DNA from: an uncultured Bacteroidales bacterium
GTDB lineage: Bacteria; Bacteroidota; Bacteroidia; Bacteroidales; Paludibacteraceae
Direction of reading: 5' to 3'
Assembly: GCA_900316995.1 (NCBI GenBank)
Contig: ONEZ01000014.1
Span: 1-55,776, forward strand
Length of the DNA: 55,776 nt
The notes under the pieces: generated by a model
The model's input: only the letters and a program-made list of their open reading frames with translations
Database searches by the model: none
What the model was told of the DNA's origin: nothing
Translations under genes and position numbers: made by a program
Shown here: positions 16,768 to 27,083 of the stretch, piece by piece
Position numbering within the stretch: position 1 is the first letter of the stretch
How the letters are laid out: every line of letters starts with the position of its first letter

Positions 16768-18678
16768 ATGAAGAGTCAAAACTTATATAGATGGCTTGCA
16801 GTGCTGCTTACTGTGGCACTGCTTTCGGCTTGTGCAAACCGTGGAGCTGGTCCGCAGGGTGGTCCGAAGGATGAAAAACCGCCTGTGTTCAACTATTCCG
16901 AGCCGTCTATAAGGTCTGTAAATGTTGACACTCTCACAGATGAGATAAACCTATACTTTAATGAGCTTATAGCAATTAAGGATGCCTACAAGCACGTTAT
17001 GATGTCGCCACCCCTCAAGTCAAAGCCTGGCGTAAAGGCTATAGGCAAGAGGGTTAAGGTGGAGCTTACAGACACTCTAAAGCCAAACGCCACCTATACG
17101 CTCTATTTTGGTGATGCTATAACAGACAACAATGAGGGTAATCCGTTAAAGAACTTTGTATATACGTTCTCCACTGGTTCCACCATTGACTCGTGCTATA
17201 TAGACGGTTATGTGATTGATGCGGCCTCTCTTGCTCCTCAAGCTGATATGGTGGCTGGTATCTACTTTAATGCTACAGATACAAGTTTTATTACGGTACC
17301 GTTTGACCGTGTGGCTAAGACTGATGCCACGGGCCGTTTCAGCATTATGAACATTCCTCCGGGAGATTATACTATTTATGCTCTCAACGATGCGGCCTCC
17401 ACATGGTACTACAGTCAAAAAAGCGGTGGTCAGATAGCGTTTCTGCCTCATACGGTAAGTGCAAAGTGTGATTCCAAACCGGCGGTGGCAGAGGCTGACA
17501 CATCGGCTGTACTAAAGGTGCTTAACCATAAGCGTGACAGTCTGGCGGCGCAGAAGGCTATAGAGGAGGCTCTTGTATTTAGAATGTTTAAGGAGAACCC
17601 TACACGTGAATATTTCAAGAAGGCTTCTCGTCCCGGCAAGGAGAAGTTTACACTGGTGTTTGGCAACAAACCATCCATGCCCCCCAAGCTTAGGATTATA
17701 AAAGGCTCCATGGCTGAGGGTGGGGATTCCGCTGTGGTGATTCCTGAGTTTCCTGTAAATGAAGGGTGGATTATGGAAAAGCCCATCAGGGAGGATTCTC
17801 TTACATATTGGCTGACAGATACAGTGCTTCTCAAACTTGACACTCTCAAGATGGAGATGACGTACCTAAACACTGACACTCTTGACCAGCTGGTGGAGAA
17901 GACAGACACTCTTAATTTGGTGACACCTAAGAAGCGCACTGTCAATGTAAAGAAGAGGAAGGGTGAAGCTGAAAAGGCCAAACAGGTGTTCTTGGAGATT
18001 AAGCATAACATAAACGGCACGCTTGAAGCTCCGGACACCATAACACTGGAATTTAACGAGCCTATACGCACTATTGTGTATGACAGCATTAAACTGAGCA
18101 TCCAAGTGGACACCTTGTTCAATCCTGTGCCAATCAGATTTGAGACTGGCGACAGTTTGTGTAACAAGACTCTAAAGGTTCTATTTGAAAAAGAATTTGG
18201 AGCCACTTATAAAATAAACCTTGACTCAGCCTGCATCGTCAGTATGTATGGAAAGGTGAATGATAAGTTCTTCAAAAAATTTGAACTTAAAAAGCTTGAG
18301 CAGTACTCCAATCTCTACATAACCTTTAAGGAGAATCCGGAGAACGCTATTTTAGAGCTTATGAACTCATCTGAGAAAGTTCTCTATAAGAGCGTGCTTG
18401 AAGATGGGGAGGTTTCATTCCAGGATGTAACCCCGGGCAAGTATTTTTTGAGAATGATAATAGATGAGAACCGTAACGGCAAGTGGGATACTGGTGAGTT
18501 TAAGAGCGGGACAGAACCTGAACCTATATACTATTTTCCTAAGGAGATCAATCTGCCGGCAAACTGGGACGTGGAGCAGGAGTGGGACTACAAATCATTC
18601 CCTATACTGCAGCAGAGACCTTCTGAGTTAAAGGGCGGAGGATCTCAGACAAAGTCAAGACAAAATGCGTTAAGATGA
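16768..18678 (+). CDS. Ig-like domain lipoprotein
   Basis: 636 residues with a lipoprotein signal: AVLLTVALLSACANRG puts the lipobox cysteine at residue 22. The first domain (ETKPVF-like start EKPPVFNYSEPSIRS, then EINLYFNELIAIKD and ATYTLYFGDAITDNNEGNPL) is a bacterial Ig-like Big_5 module. A carboxypeptidase-regulatory-like segment follows (TDATGRFSIMNIPPGDYTIYAL), and a second one near the C-terminus (GKYFLRMIIDENRNGKWDTG). Outer-membrane lipoprotein of unknown job, widespread in Bacteroidales. It overlaps the DUF3108 gene by four bases, so the two are probably translated together. Confidence 0.82.
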   Translation: MKSQNLYRWLAVLLTVALLSACANRGAGPQGGPKDEKPPVFNYSEPSIRSVNVDTLTDEINLYFNELIAIKDAYKHVMMSPPLKSKPGVKAIGKRVKVELTDTLKPNATYTLYFGDAITDNNEGNPLKNFVYTFSTGSTIDSCYIDGYVIDAASLAPQADMVAGIYFNATDTSFITVPFDRVAKTDATGRFSIMNIPPGDYTIYALNDAASTWYYSQKSGGQIAFLPHTVSAKCDSKPAVAEADTSAVLKVLNHKRDSLAAQKAIEEALVFRMFKENPTREYFKKASRPGKEKFTLVFGNKPSMPPKLRIIKGSMAEGGDSAVVIPEFPVNEGWIMEKPIREDSLTYWLTDTVLLKLDTLKMEMTYLNTDTLDQLVEKTDTLNLVTPKKRTVNVKKRKGEAEKAKQVFLEIKHNINGTLEAPDTITLEFNEPIRTIVYDSIKLSIQVDTLFNPVPIRFETGDSLCNKTLKVLFEKEFGATYKINLDSACIVSMYGKVNDKFFKKFELKKLEQYSNLYITFKENPENAILELMNSSEKVLYKSVLEDGEVSFQDVTPGKYFLRMIIDENRNGKWDTGEFKSGTEPEPIYYFPKEINLPANWDVEQEWDYKSFPILQQRPSELKGGGSQTKSRQNALR

Positions 18679-19475
18679 TGATAAAGAGAATATTATGCGT
18701 TGTTTGCGTAATCATGGCATGGGCGCTTTCAGTTTGCGCTCAAGGTAGTTCAAGTCATGTTTTCTCCAACGATGAGAAATTAGAGTATATGGGGTACTTT
18801 CAGTGGGGTGCCATCAAGATAGACGGCATAGACATAACCACTCAGGTAAACCCGGACACGTGTCGTGGAGAAAAGGCGCTTACAGTATGGGCGCACGCCA
18901 TTACAAAAAAGACCATTAAGACATTCTTCCAGATGAGTGACACTTTTATGGTGAAGATGAGACATGCGGATTTGGCGCCTCTCTACTTCTACGAGCATGA
19001 TAAAGAAAAAGATTATGAGGCGTTTTTCCACTATAAATTTTATCCAGCTGCAAACGGAATGGCTGTGAGCGCATTTCAGCAGAAAAACGGCAAAGTGGAG
19101 ACTCAGGAGATTCAGTTTAACAACTCGTTCCCAACTGATGTCCTCAGCATACTCTATAAAGTGAGAGAGTTAAAATTCAAGGACATTCAGCCTGGAGACA
19201 GTTTTGGCTTTGCCAACTATATATTCAATGATAACCCTATGGTTATGTCTATAGTGTATGAGGAGACAGAGATGGTTAAGCTGCGCAAGCAGGCTGAAAA
19301 GGTGGAGGCTATGAAGTTCCGCTTTAACACCGCTGACGGCTCTCTATTCTCCAAGGACCATCCTGTGTATATATGGATAGAGACAGCTCCCGCCCACCGC
19401 ATTGTTCACATGGAGGCTAAACTCAAGGTGGGACATGCTAAATTGGATATTAAACAGGCGACAGTTGACAATTGA
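18675..19475 (+). CDS. DUF3108 domain periplasmic protein
   Basis: 266 residues with a signal peptide (RILCVVCVIMAWALSVCAQG). The body, from EKLEYMGYFQWGAIKI through FQMSDTFMVKMR and FNTADGSLFSKDHPVYIWI, fits DUF3108: a beta-rich secreted protein of unknown function. It is coupled to the preceding lipoprotein gene by an ATGATG overlap. The last codons (ATVDN) and the TGA stop are written by TTGACAG-type repeat sequence, suggesting the original C-terminus has been replaced. Confidence 0.8.
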   Translation: MMIKRILCVVCVIMAWALSVCAQGSSSHVFSNDEKLEYMGYFQWGAIKIDGIDITTQVNPDTCRGEKALTVWAHAITKKTIKTFFQMSDTFMVKMRHADLAPLYFYEHDKEKDYEAFFHYKFYPAANGMAVSAFQQKNGKVETQEIQFNNSFPTDVLSILYKVRELKFKDIQPGDSFGFANYIFNDNPMVMSIVYEETEMVKLRKQAEKVEAMKFRFNTADGSLFSKDHPVYIWIETAPAHRIVHMEAKLKVGHAKLDIKQATVDN

Positions 19476-19505
19476 CAGTGAATAAATGATTATTGGTTAA
19501 TTAAT

Positions 19506-20636
19506 ATGAAGATAGTACAGGTTCAAAACAAGAAGCAGTTAAATCAGTTTATTCAGTTCCAATTGGATTTGTATAAGGATTGCGAATTTTTCTGTCCTCC
19601 GCTGATTTCAGATGAGTTGAAGACTCTGGATAGTACTCAAAACCCTGCATTTGAGGTTTGTGAGGCTGCATATTTCATGGCTGTTGATGAAAGCGGCAGG
19701 GTGTTAGGCAGAATTGCCGGCATAGTAAACCACAGAGCTAACAGCTATTGGAATGTAAAGAAGACACGTTTCGGTTGGTTTGACTTTGTAGATGACTTGA
19801 GCGTTTCCAAGGCGTTGCTTGATGCTGTGGCTGAGTGGGGCAGGAGCATGGGTATGGAGACTTTGAACGGTCCTGTAGGTTTCTCTGATATGGATCATGA
19901 AGGTTTGCTGCTTGACCATTATGATACCATGCAGGTTATGGCTGCCATCTATAATTTTCCGTACTATGTGAAACACTATGAGGCATACGGTTTTGAGAAA
20001 GAGACTGACTGGCTTGAGCGCAGGCTTATAGTGCCTGAGCAGGTGCCTGAAAAGATGTCAAGGGTGGCTGAAATTGCCAAAGAGCGCAGTAAACTGCGCG
20101 TGTTGCCTGTACGTTCAAGCAAAGACGTTCTCAAATATGTGGGGTATGGATTCTTTGACCTTATAGATGAATGTTATAAAAATTTGTATAACTACTCTCC
20201 TCTTACACGTAGGCAGAAAGAGGCATATAGCAAGGAGTATTTCCCTATACTGAATTATGATTTTGTAACCCTTGTGGTTAATGAGAAGGATGAACTTGTA
20301 TGCGTGGGTGTGACCATGCCAAATCTTTCTAAAGTTCTGAGAAAGACAAAGGGTTCGCTCAAACGTTTAGGCTGGTTTCACCTATGGCGCACCATGCACG
20401 CTAAAAAGCATGATGAGGTGGATTTGCTGCTTTTTGCAGCCAAGGAGGAGTACCAGCGTAGCGGCGCCGTGGCTTTGCTTTTCTCCCATCAGCTGCCTAA
20501 CTATTTCAAATATGGTGTAAAGTACGCCAATGTGACCAATGTGCTTGAGACCAATGACAATAGCGGCAATATTTGGGACGGTAATTTTGAAGTGGAATAC
20601 ACTAAACGCCATAGGGCATATATAAAGGCATTATGA
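19506..20636 (+). CDS. GNAT-like protein of unknown substrate
   Basis: 376 residues. The first third (FIQFQLDLYKDCEFFCPPLI, FMAVDESGRVLGRIAGIVNH, then WGRSMGMETLNGPVGFSDMD) and a C-terminal part (EEYQRSGAVALLFSHQLPN) look like an acyl-CoA N-acyltransferase fold in two halves. I know homologues only as conserved Bacteroidota proteins with no tested role. It overlaps the SDR gene by four bases (ATGA), and metK follows five bases after that, so these three form one transcription unit. Confidence 0.72.
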   Translation: MKIVQVQNKKQLNQFIQFQLDLYKDCEFFCPPLISDELKTLDSTQNPAFEVCEAAYFMAVDESGRVLGRIAGIVNHRANSYWNVKKTRFGWFDFVDDLSVSKALLDAVAEWGRSMGMETLNGPVGFSDMDHEGLLLDHYDTMQVMAAIYNFPYYVKHYEAYGFEKETDWLERRLIVPEQVPEKMSRVAEIAKERSKLRVLPVRSSKDVLKYVGYGFFDLIDECYKNLYNYSPLTRRQKEAYSKEYFPILNYDFVTLVVNEKDELVCVGVTMPNLSKVLRKTKGSLKRLGWFHLWRTMHAKKHDEVDLLLFAAKEEYQRSGAVALLFSHQLPNYFKYGVKYANVTNVLETNDNSGNIWDGNFEVEYTKRHRAYIKAL

Positions 20637-21445
20637 TAGTAATTCTTACAGGAGGCAGTGCAGGTATAGGCAAGGCTACGGCGGAGCTTCTGATGAGCCG
20701 TGGGGACACTGTGTATTCTCTTTCAAGGCGTGGAGGCGAGGATGTCAGTGACAGCAAATCAGGAGGCTCTATAGTAAACATTAAGGCGGATGTGACCAAA
20801 CCAGAGACATTGCAGGCTGCTGTGGCTGAGGTGGTTGCTAAAAACGGGCGTGTTGATGCTCTTGTATGCAACGCAGGCAATGGCATTGCTGGCGCTATAG
20901 AGGAAACAAGCCTTGATGAGGTGAGGTATCAGTTTGAGACAAACTTTTTTGGTGTGGTGAACACTGTTAAGGCTTGCCTGCCGCAGATGAGGAGTCAGCG
21001 CAGCGGACGTATTATTGCAGTCAGTTCTGTGGCTGCCGTGGTGCCTATAATGTTTCAGGCCTTTTACAGCGCATCTAAGAGTGCGGTGCTTATGTATATG
21101 CAGGCTCTTGGAATGGAGCTTGCCCCGTGGGGTGTTGAGTGTGGCTGTGTTTTGCCTGGTGATACCAAAACCGATTTCACCGCATCACGCAAATATACGG
21201 TGGAGAGCCAGAACCCTGCATCGGCGTATGCGGCTCAGATGAAGGTGTCTGTGGGTAAAATGGAGAAGGATGAGCGGAATGGGACATCGCCAGAGGTTAT
21301 AGCTGAGGCTATAGCGTCACAGCTTACGCGCCGCCATGTGAAACCGGCTCTTGTGCCAGGTATGCAGTACAAGTTCATCTGTTTTCTTATGAAAATTGTT
21401 CCTGCAAGGTTGAGACTTAATATTGTACGTAAAATTTATTCTTAA
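20633..21445 (+). CDS. short-chain dehydrogenase/reductase
   Basis: 270 residues with a Rossmann fold. The cofactor motif [13 protein letters not shown] is at residues 6-18, [12 protein letters not shown] follows near 80, and the catalytic S-Y-K set is visible in AVSSVAAV and [12 protein letters not shown]. It belongs to the classical SDR group; substrate not predictable (lipid or steroid-like alcohols are common for this branch). Translationally coupled to the preceding GNAT-like gene and close to metK. Confidence 0.9.
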   Translation: MIVILTGGSAGIGKATAELLMSRGDTVYSLSRRGGEDVSDSKSGGSIVNIKADVTKPETLQAAVAEVVAKNGRVDALVCNAGNGIAGAIEETSLDEVRYQFETNFFGVVNTVKACLPQMRSQRSGRIIAVSSVAAVVPIMFQAFYSASKSAVLMYMQALGMELAPWGVECGCVLPGDTKTDFTASRKYTVESQNPASAYAAQMKVSVGKMEKDERNGTSPEVIAEAIASQLTRRHVKPALVPGMQYKFICFLMKIVPARLRLNIVRKIYS

Positions 21446-21450
21446 TAGAT

Positions 21451-22698
21451 ATGAGCTATTTTTTCACTTCTGAATCTGTATCTGCCGGTCACCCAGACAA
21501 GGTGGCTGACCAGATTTCTGACGCTTTACTTGATAATTTTCTTGCTCAGGACCCGTCATCGCATGTGGCGTGTGAAACTCTTGTGACTACTGGTCAGGTG
21601 GTGCTTGCGGGTGAGGTTACAACTGATGCCTACGTAGATGTCCAGAGCGTCGCCCGTGACGTTATAAGTAGTATAGGCTATAACAATAGCGCCTATAAGT
21701 TTGAGGCTGAAAGCTGCGGTGTGCTCTCCGCCATTCATGAGCAGAGTGCTGATATAAACCGTGGAGTAAGCCGAAAAGACCCTAAGGAGCAAGGTGCTGG
21801 TGACCAAGGTATTATGTTTGGTTATGCCTGCTCTGAAACCAAAAATTACATGCCAGTGGCGCTTGACATGGCTCACTCTATACTTAAGGAGCTTGATACT
21901 CTCAGGATTGATGGCACTCTTATGCCATACCTCCGCCCCGATGCCAAAAGCCAGGTGACCATTGAGTACAGTGAGAGTGGTAAACCGCTGCGTATTGAGG
22001 CTATAGTGGTATCTACTCAGCATGATGAGTTCATGGCTGATGATGAAGCTATGCTTGCCAAGATAGAAGAAGATGTACGAAATATTCTGCTGCCCCGTGT
22101 TTTTGCTCTTGACAGTGCTTATTCTCAGCTGAACAAGGGTGATTTCAAACTCTATGTAAATCCTACTGGCAAGTTTGTAATAGGAGGTCCTCATGGTGAC
22201 ACGGGTCTTACGGGGCGCAAGATAATTGTTGACACCTACGGAGGCAGAGGTGCTCACGGTGGTGGTGCGTTCTCTGGTAAAGACCCATCCAAGGTTGACC
22301 GTAGCGCTGCGTATGCGGCAAGACACATAGCAAAGAACATGGTGGTTGCAGGTGTTTGTGATGAGGTTCTTATTCAGGTGGCATACGCCATAGGCGTGGC
22401 ACGCCCAATGAATCTCTATGTAAATACATTTGGCACAAACAAAAGCCGCTACACAGATTCTCAGCTGGCTGCCAAGATGCTTGAACTCTTTGATATGCGT
22501 CCGTACGCCATAGAGCAACGCCTTAAACTTCGTAACCCCATTTATAAGGAGACTGCTTCATACGGACACTTTGGACGTACTCCTGAAACAGTAACCAAGC
22601 GCTTTAATGTGAATGGTAAAACTGTTGAAAAACAGGTGGAACTCTTCACATGGGAGAAAACGGACTATGCTGAGGCAATAGCAAAGGCTGTATTATAA
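21451..22698 (+). CDS. metK: S-adenosylmethionine synthase
   Basis: 415 residues. It makes S-adenosylmethionine from methionine and ATP. The ATP/methionine site motif [15 protein letters not shown] is at residues 11-25, the hexapeptide [12 protein letters not shown] near 112-123, and the P-loop-like [18 protein letters not shown] near 265. Normal length. It starts only five bases after the SDR gene, leaving no space for a SAM riboswitch. Confidence 0.97.
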   Translation: MSYFFTSESVSAGHPDKVADQISDALLDNFLAQDPSSHVACETLVTTGQVVLAGEVTTDAYVDVQSVARDVISSIGYNNSAYKFEAESCGVLSAIHEQSADINRGVSRKDPKEQGAGDQGIMFGYACSETKNYMPVALDMAHSILKELDTLRIDGTLMPYLRPDAKSQVTIEYSESGKPLRIEAIVVSTQHDEFMADDEAMLAKIEEDVRNILLPRVFALDSAYSQLNKGDFKLYVNPTGKFVIGGPHGDTGLTGRKIIVDTYGGRGAHGGGAFSGKDPSKVDRSAAYAARHIAKNMVVAGVCDEVLIQVAYAIGVARPMNLYVNTFGTNKSRYTDSQLAAKMLELFDMRPYAIEQRLKLRNPIYKETASYGHFGRTPETVTKRFNVNGKTVEKQVELFTWEKTDYAEAIAKAVL

Positions 22699-22748
22699 TC
22701 TATTACAGGTCATCCAAATATCTCTCCTTTCAAAAAAATTGCAAAACA

Positions 22749-22780
22749 TTGTGTTTTGTGATTTTTTTTTGTTAACTTTG
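22749..22780 (+). promoter_or_regulatory. promoter of the RSH gene
   Basis: -7 box TAACTTTG at 22773-22780; a TTG at 22749-22751 lies 21 bases upstream as a weak -33. A run of nine T separates them. Confidence 0.5.
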
Positions 22781-22842
22781 TCTATGAGTTTTCTTTTTTT
22801 TTAGGCTAAAATCATACGTTTTACTCTAAAAATCAATAGCTT

Positions 22843-24741
22843 ATGGACATAGAATCTCTACAAAACAACTTCTTTTCACAGGTAAGCGCACGCCATACCC
22901 CAGAAGAGGTGGAGCAGATTAAGAAGGCTTATTTTCTTGCAAAAGAGCTGCACAAGGGGCAGACTCGTAAGAGCGGAGAACCATACATTATCCACCCTAT
23001 TGCAGTGGCTCAGATTGTGAACAGCGATATGCAGTTAGGCGTGGCTCCTGTTATTGCCGCACTTCTCCATGATGTTGTAGAGGATACGGACTGCACTATA
23101 GAGGATATAGAGACTATGTTTGGCAGTGAGGTGGCGTATCTTGTTAACACTGTCACCAAGCAGAAATCAGTAAAAAAGAGTGCTTCCAAGCAGGTGGAGA
23201 ACTTCAAGCAGATGCTTGCTGCGTTCAATTTTGACATCAGGGCGCTGCTTATTAAGCTGGCTGACCGCTTGCACAACATGCGTACTTTAAAGAGTATGAA
23301 GGTGGAGAAGCAGCTTAAGATAGCATCGGAGACAGACTTTTTCTACGCTCCCCTTGCTAATCGTTTAGGGCTTTACCGCATAAAGAGCGAACTTGAGAAT
23401 CTGGGTCTGCAATACCGCTCTCCTCATGAGTATCGCATGATACAGGAGCGTGTTAATGAGTACGTGCTACAGCACTCTGACGCCACAGAACGCTGGCTTA
23501 AGCCAATACGTGAGATTTTGGAGAAAAACGGCATAGAGGCCACTGTAACCTGTGAGGCCCGTAGCGTATATTCCCTGTGGTACAAGATGCACACCACACG
23601 GGTGTCATTAAAGGAGCTGGAACATATACGTGTAGTTCATATATGTTATAATAACAATCTGCCTGATATTTGCACTCGTAATGGTAATAACACAGAAAAG
23701 GACACTGCTCTGTTTATATACTCTTTAATCACCGGCATTTATACTGAAAAGCCTTACAGCCTGCTAAACTACATTGACTCCCCTAAGGAGAATGGGTACC
23801 GCAGTTTGCACTGCAAACTTATGGGCAATGAGGGGCGCTGGATGGAGGTTCATATTCAGAGCCGTGAGATGTACCGTATAAGCCAGTACGGCTGTCTGGC
23901 TGAGCAGGTGATAGGTATAGATAACTGGATAGAGAAGTTCAAGCGCGTGCTTCAAGATGTGGCGGCGCAGAGCAAGGATCAGATATTTGATGATGTCATT
24001 GCCAGCTTCTACCATGATGATATACTGGTGTTTGCATCGGACGGAAGCAAGGTTTTGCTGCCTAAGAAGGCGAGTGCGGTGGATTTTGCATACGAGATTC
24101 ACTCTGATGTGGGAGACCACGCAAAGTACGCCATTGTTAATGATCATCTGTGCCCTATAACCACAGTGCTTGAACGTGGAGACAGGGTGAGAATTGGCAG
24201 TGACCCGCAGTACCATCCGCAGGAGTCATGGCTCAAGGTGGCTCAGACATACCGCGCCAGAGTCCATATACGCCGTTACTTAAAGTCTTTGGAGGAAGAC
24301 TCCACCGATGCGCACCCGGAGTACGTTCTTTGCACCAAGTGCAACCCTCTGCCAGGGGATGAAGTGGTTGGGTTCAAGCGTCCTGATGGTAAAGTGCTTG
24401 TTCATAAATGTAACTGTGACGAGGCTCTTTCTCTGTCATCGCAGGAAGGTGACGTGATAACCAAAGTGGAGCTTGAGGCTCGTGAAGACAAAACTTATCC
24501 TATAAGTTTCTGGATTAGGGCTGTGAACAGGGATAATTTCCTTTTTGACATTATGAGCTTCATATCTGGTGAGATGCACCTGAGCATTGACAGTATAAAC
24601 AGTGTGACGTCTGATGAGATTATAGACTGCCATATAAAAGTTTTAGTCCACTCTATAAGTGAACTAAAAGCTTTTGTTACAGGCGTTATGAAGATTGATA
24701 ACGTCTATGAGGTGAGACGTGAAAACGGAAGAATCCTGTAG
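22843..24741 (+). CDS. RelA/SpoT homologue with intact (p)ppGpp hydrolase and altered synthetase motifs
   Basis: 632 residues, shorter than the roughly 730 usual for Rel. Hydrolase: H51, H76-D77 and E80-D81 in LLHDVVEDT, and D140/N144 in LADRLHNMRTL are all present. Synthetase: the G-loop reads CEARSVYSLWYKM instead of R-x-K-x-I-Y-S; the Mg-binding Asp of the D-L-x-A-I-R block is replaced by Glu (E259 in LEHIRVV) with loss of its Arg; the catalytic Glu remains (E334) but in EVHIQS rather than E-x-Q-I-R-T. A TGS region (KASAVDFAYEIHSDVGDH) and a C-terminal ACT-like domain follow. Probably a SpoT-like hydrolase with weak or no synthesis. Confidence 0.88.
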   Translation: MDIESLQNNFFSQVSARHTPEEVEQIKKAYFLAKELHKGQTRKSGEPYIIHPIAVAQIVNSDMQLGVAPVIAALLHDVVEDTDCTIEDIETMFGSEVAYLVNTVTKQKSVKKSASKQVENFKQMLAAFNFDIRALLIKLADRLHNMRTLKSMKVEKQLKIASETDFFYAPLANRLGLYRIKSELENLGLQYRSPHEYRMIQERVNEYVLQHSDATERWLKPIREILEKNGIEATVTCEARSVYSLWYKMHTTRVSLKELEHIRVVHICYNNNLPDICTRNGNNTEKDTALFIYSLITGIYTEKPYSLLNYIDSPKENGYRSLHCKLMGNEGRWMEVHIQSREMYRISQYGCLAEQVIGIDNWIEKFKRVLQDVAAQSKDQIFDDVIASFYHDDILVFASDGSKVLLPKKASAVDFAYEIHSDVGDHAKYAIVNDHLCPITTVLERGDRVRIGSDPQYHPQESWLKVAQTYRARVHIRRYLKSLEEDSTDAHPEYVLCTKCNPLPGDEVVGFKRPDGKVLVHKCNCDEALSLSSQEGDVITKVELEAREDKTYPISFWIRAVNRDNFLFDIMSFISGEMHLSIDSINSVTSDEIIDCHIKVLVHSISELKAFVTGVMKIDNVYEVRRENGRIL

Positions 24742-24749
24742 AACTCCTC

Positions 24750-25205
24750 TTATTGTATTACTTGCGCTATTTTTGTTACCCGGCGCTCATGGCGGCCTCC
24801 CTCAAAATCGGTGCTGAAGAATGTGTCAACAAAGCGCTCGGCCTCAGCCTCGGATATGAAGCGGGCAGGGAGTGAGATTATGTTTGCATCGTTGTGCTGA
24901 CGGGCAAGTAGAGCTATCTCATCTTTCCAGCAGAGGGCTGCGCGTACATTGCGGTATTTGTTCACGGTCATGCTTATGCCGTTGCCGCTGCCACATATTG
25001 CAATTCCGTAATCCACTTTGCCATTGTTTACGGCGGAGCCAAGTTTGTGCCCGAAATCAGGGTAGTCAACGCTGTCTGAACTGTCTGTTCCAAAATCAAC
25101 TATCTCAAACACTTTTGGCTTAAGATAATCTTTAAGATACTCTTTGAGTTGGTAGCCGGCGTGGTCACAGGCCATGCCGATGCTAAGATTTGCAAGTGGC
25201 TTCAT
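24750..25205 (-). CDS. rpiB: ribose-5-phosphate isomerase B
   Basis: 151 residues. It interconverts ribose 5-phosphate and ribulose 5-phosphate in the pentose phosphate pathway. Active-site residues of the RpiB/LacAB family are visible: D14-H15 in MACDHAGYQL, the base C71 in AICGSGNGISM, and H104 in ARQHNDANI. It reads convergently to the RSH gene with an 8-base gap. A -7 box TATTTTTG lies on the minus strand at 25246-25239. Confidence 0.95.
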   Translation of the reverse strand: MKPLANLSIGMACDHAGYQLKEYLKDYLKPKVFEIVDFGTDSSDSVDYPDFGHKLGSAVNNGKVDYGIAICGSGNGISMTVNKYRNVRAALCWKDEIALLARQHNDANIISLPARFISEAEAERFVDTFFSTDFEGGRHERRVTKIAQVIQ

Positions 25206-25299
25206 TTTTTAGTTAACTAAGTTTTGAATACGATGTTACAAAAATACGCAGAATAATTGATTATTTAACACTATGGAGTTGTTTTTTTCAAATATTGTC

Positions 25300-25330
25300 T
25301 TTGCATTCTCAAAAATAAATTTTATTTTTG
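25300..25330 (+). promoter_or_regulatory. promoter of pckA
   Basis: TTTG at 25300-25303, a 19-base gap and TATTTTTG at 25323-25330: an exact match to the Bacteroidota consensus. Predicted start of transcription about 60 bases before the ATG. Confidence 0.8.
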
Positions 25331-25397
25331 CATTGTGGATTACGAGGGGTATGTCGCAAATAGATTTTTTTTTATAAATCATAACAATTTTTAAATT

Positions 25398-27011
25398 ATG
25401 GCTAACTTAGATTTAACAAAGTACGGCATCACTGGTTCCACAGTGATTGCCCACAATCCTTCTTATGAGGAGCTTTTCAAGGCTGAGACATGTTCATGCC
25501 TTGAGGGTTATGAGAAGGGACAGGAGACAGAACTTGGTGCGGTAAATGTAATGACTGGTATCTTTACAGGTCGTTCTCCTAAAGACAAATACATCGTTGA
25601 CAACGATGAGAGTCACAATAACGTATGGTGGACTTCTGATGCCTACAAGAATGATAACCACCCAATGAGCGAGGCCGTTTGGAATGAAGTTAAAGAGATA
25701 GCCAAGAAGGAGCTTTCTAACAAGAAACTTTATGTAGTTGACGCATTCTGCGGAGCTAACGAGGCTACACGTCTTGCAGTACGTTTCATTGTTGAGGTTG
25801 CATGGCAGGCTCACTTTGTTGAGAACATGTTCATTCGTCCTACAGAGGAGGAGCTTAAGAACTTTGAGCCTAACTTTGTTATTTACAATGCTTCTAAGGC
25901 TAAGGTTGAGAACTATAAGGAGCTTGGTCTTAACTCTGAGACTTGCGTTGCTTTCAACACAAAGAGCCGTGAGCAGGTTATTATTAACACATGGTACGGT
26001 GGTGAGATGAAGAAAGGTATGTTCTCTATGCAGAACTACTATCTTCCACTTCAGGGCATAGCTTCAATGCACTGCTCTGCTAACACTGATATGGAGGGTA
26101 AGAACACAGCTATCTTCTTTGGCCTTTCTGGTACAGGTAAGACTACACTTTCTACAGATCCTAAGCGTCTTCTCATCGGTGATGACGAGCACGGATGGGA
26201 TGATGAGGGCGTGTTCAACCTTGAGGGTGGCTGCTACGCTAAGGTTATCAATCTTTCTAAGGAGAATGAGCCTGACATCTACGGCGCTATCAAGCGTGAC
26301 GCTCTTCTTGAGAACGTAACTGTTGACGCTGCAGGTAAGATTGATTTCAACGATAAGTCAGTTACTGAGAACACTCGTGTTTCTTATCCTATTGACCACA
26401 TTAAGAATGTAGTTAAGAAAGTTAACGGTAAGAGCGCAGGTCCTGCTGCTAAGAATGTTATATTCCTTTCTGCAGATGCATTTGGCGTATTGCCTCCTGT
26501 ATCAATCCTTACTCCAGAGCAGACCAAGTACTACTTCCTGAGCGGCTTTACAGCTAAGCTTGCCGGTACAGAGCGTGGTATCACAGAGCCTACTCCTACA
26601 TTCTCTGCTTGCTTTGGTCAGGCATTCCTTGAGCTGCACCCAACAAAGTACGCTGAGGAGCTTGTAAAGAAGATGGAGAAATCAGGTGCTAAGGCATACC
26701 TTGTAAACACTGGCTGGAACGGAACTGGCAAACGTATCTCAATTCCTGATACTCGTGGTATCATCGATGCTATCCTTGACGGCTCTATCCTCAAGGCTGA
26801 GACCAAGAAGATTCCTTACTTTGACTTTGAGGTTCCAACAGCTCTTCCAAACGTTAACCCTGCAATTCTTGATCCACGTGACACTTACAAGTGCGCATGT
26901 GAGTGGGAGGAGAAAGCAAAAGACCTTGCTGCCCGCTTCATCAAGAACTTTGCAAAATATGAGGGTAACGAGGCTGGTAAGGCTCTTGTTGCCGCTGGTC
27001 CAAAACTATAA
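25398..27011 (+). CDS. pckA: phosphoenolpyruvate carboxykinase (ATP type)
   Basis: 537 residues. In anaerobic Bacteroidales the enzyme runs toward oxaloacetate, fixing CO2 and making ATP on the way to succinate. The family motif [14 protein letters not shown] (kinase-1a loop, near residue 240) is followed by [20 protein letters not shown], which carries the metal- and PEP-binding acids. The N-terminal [20 protein letters not shown] includes the substrate-binding R. An exact promoter precedes it and a strong terminator follows, so it is monocistronic. Confidence 0.97.
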   Translation: MANLDLTKYGITGSTVIAHNPSYEELFKAETCSCLEGYEKGQETELGAVNVMTGIFTGRSPKDKYIVDNDESHNNVWWTSDAYKNDNHPMSEAVWNEVKEIAKKELSNKKLYVVDAFCGANEATRLAVRFIVEVAWQAHFVENMFIRPTEEELKNFEPNFVIYNASKAKVENYKELGLNSETCVAFNTKSREQVIINTWYGGEMKKGMFSMQNYYLPLQGIASMHCSANTDMEGKNTAIFFGLSGTGKTTLSTDPKRLLIGDDEHGWDDEGVFNLEGGCYAKVINLSKENEPDIYGAIKRDALLENVTVDAAGKIDFNDKSVTENTRVSYPIDHIKNVVKKVNGKSAGPAAKNVIFLSADAFGVLPPVSILTPEQTKYYFLSGFTAKLAGTERGITEPTPTFSACFGQAFLELHPTKYAEELVKKMEKSGAKAYLVNTGWNGTGKRISIPDTRGIIDAILDGSILKAETKKIPYFDFEVPTALPNVNPAILDPRDTYKCACEWEEKAKDLAARFIKNFAKYEGNEAGKALVAAGPKL

Positions 27012-27032
27012 TTTGAGACTATATAGAAAAGA

Positions 27033-27070
27033 AAATCCCCCGATGGAACTCCATCGGGGGATTCTTTTTT
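27033..27070. terminator. rho-independent terminator of pckA, probably bidirectional
   Basis: Stem AATCCCCCGATGG with CCATCGGGGGATT around an AACT loop, followed by CTTTTTT on the plus strand and preceded by AGAAAA, so it can also stop ispG on the minus strand. Confidence 0.9.
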
Positions 27071-27083
27071 AGAATGGTTTTAT

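Noticed and set aside
21430-21451. SAM riboswitch ahead of metK
   Set aside because: Only five bases separate metK from the upstream gene, leaving no room for one.
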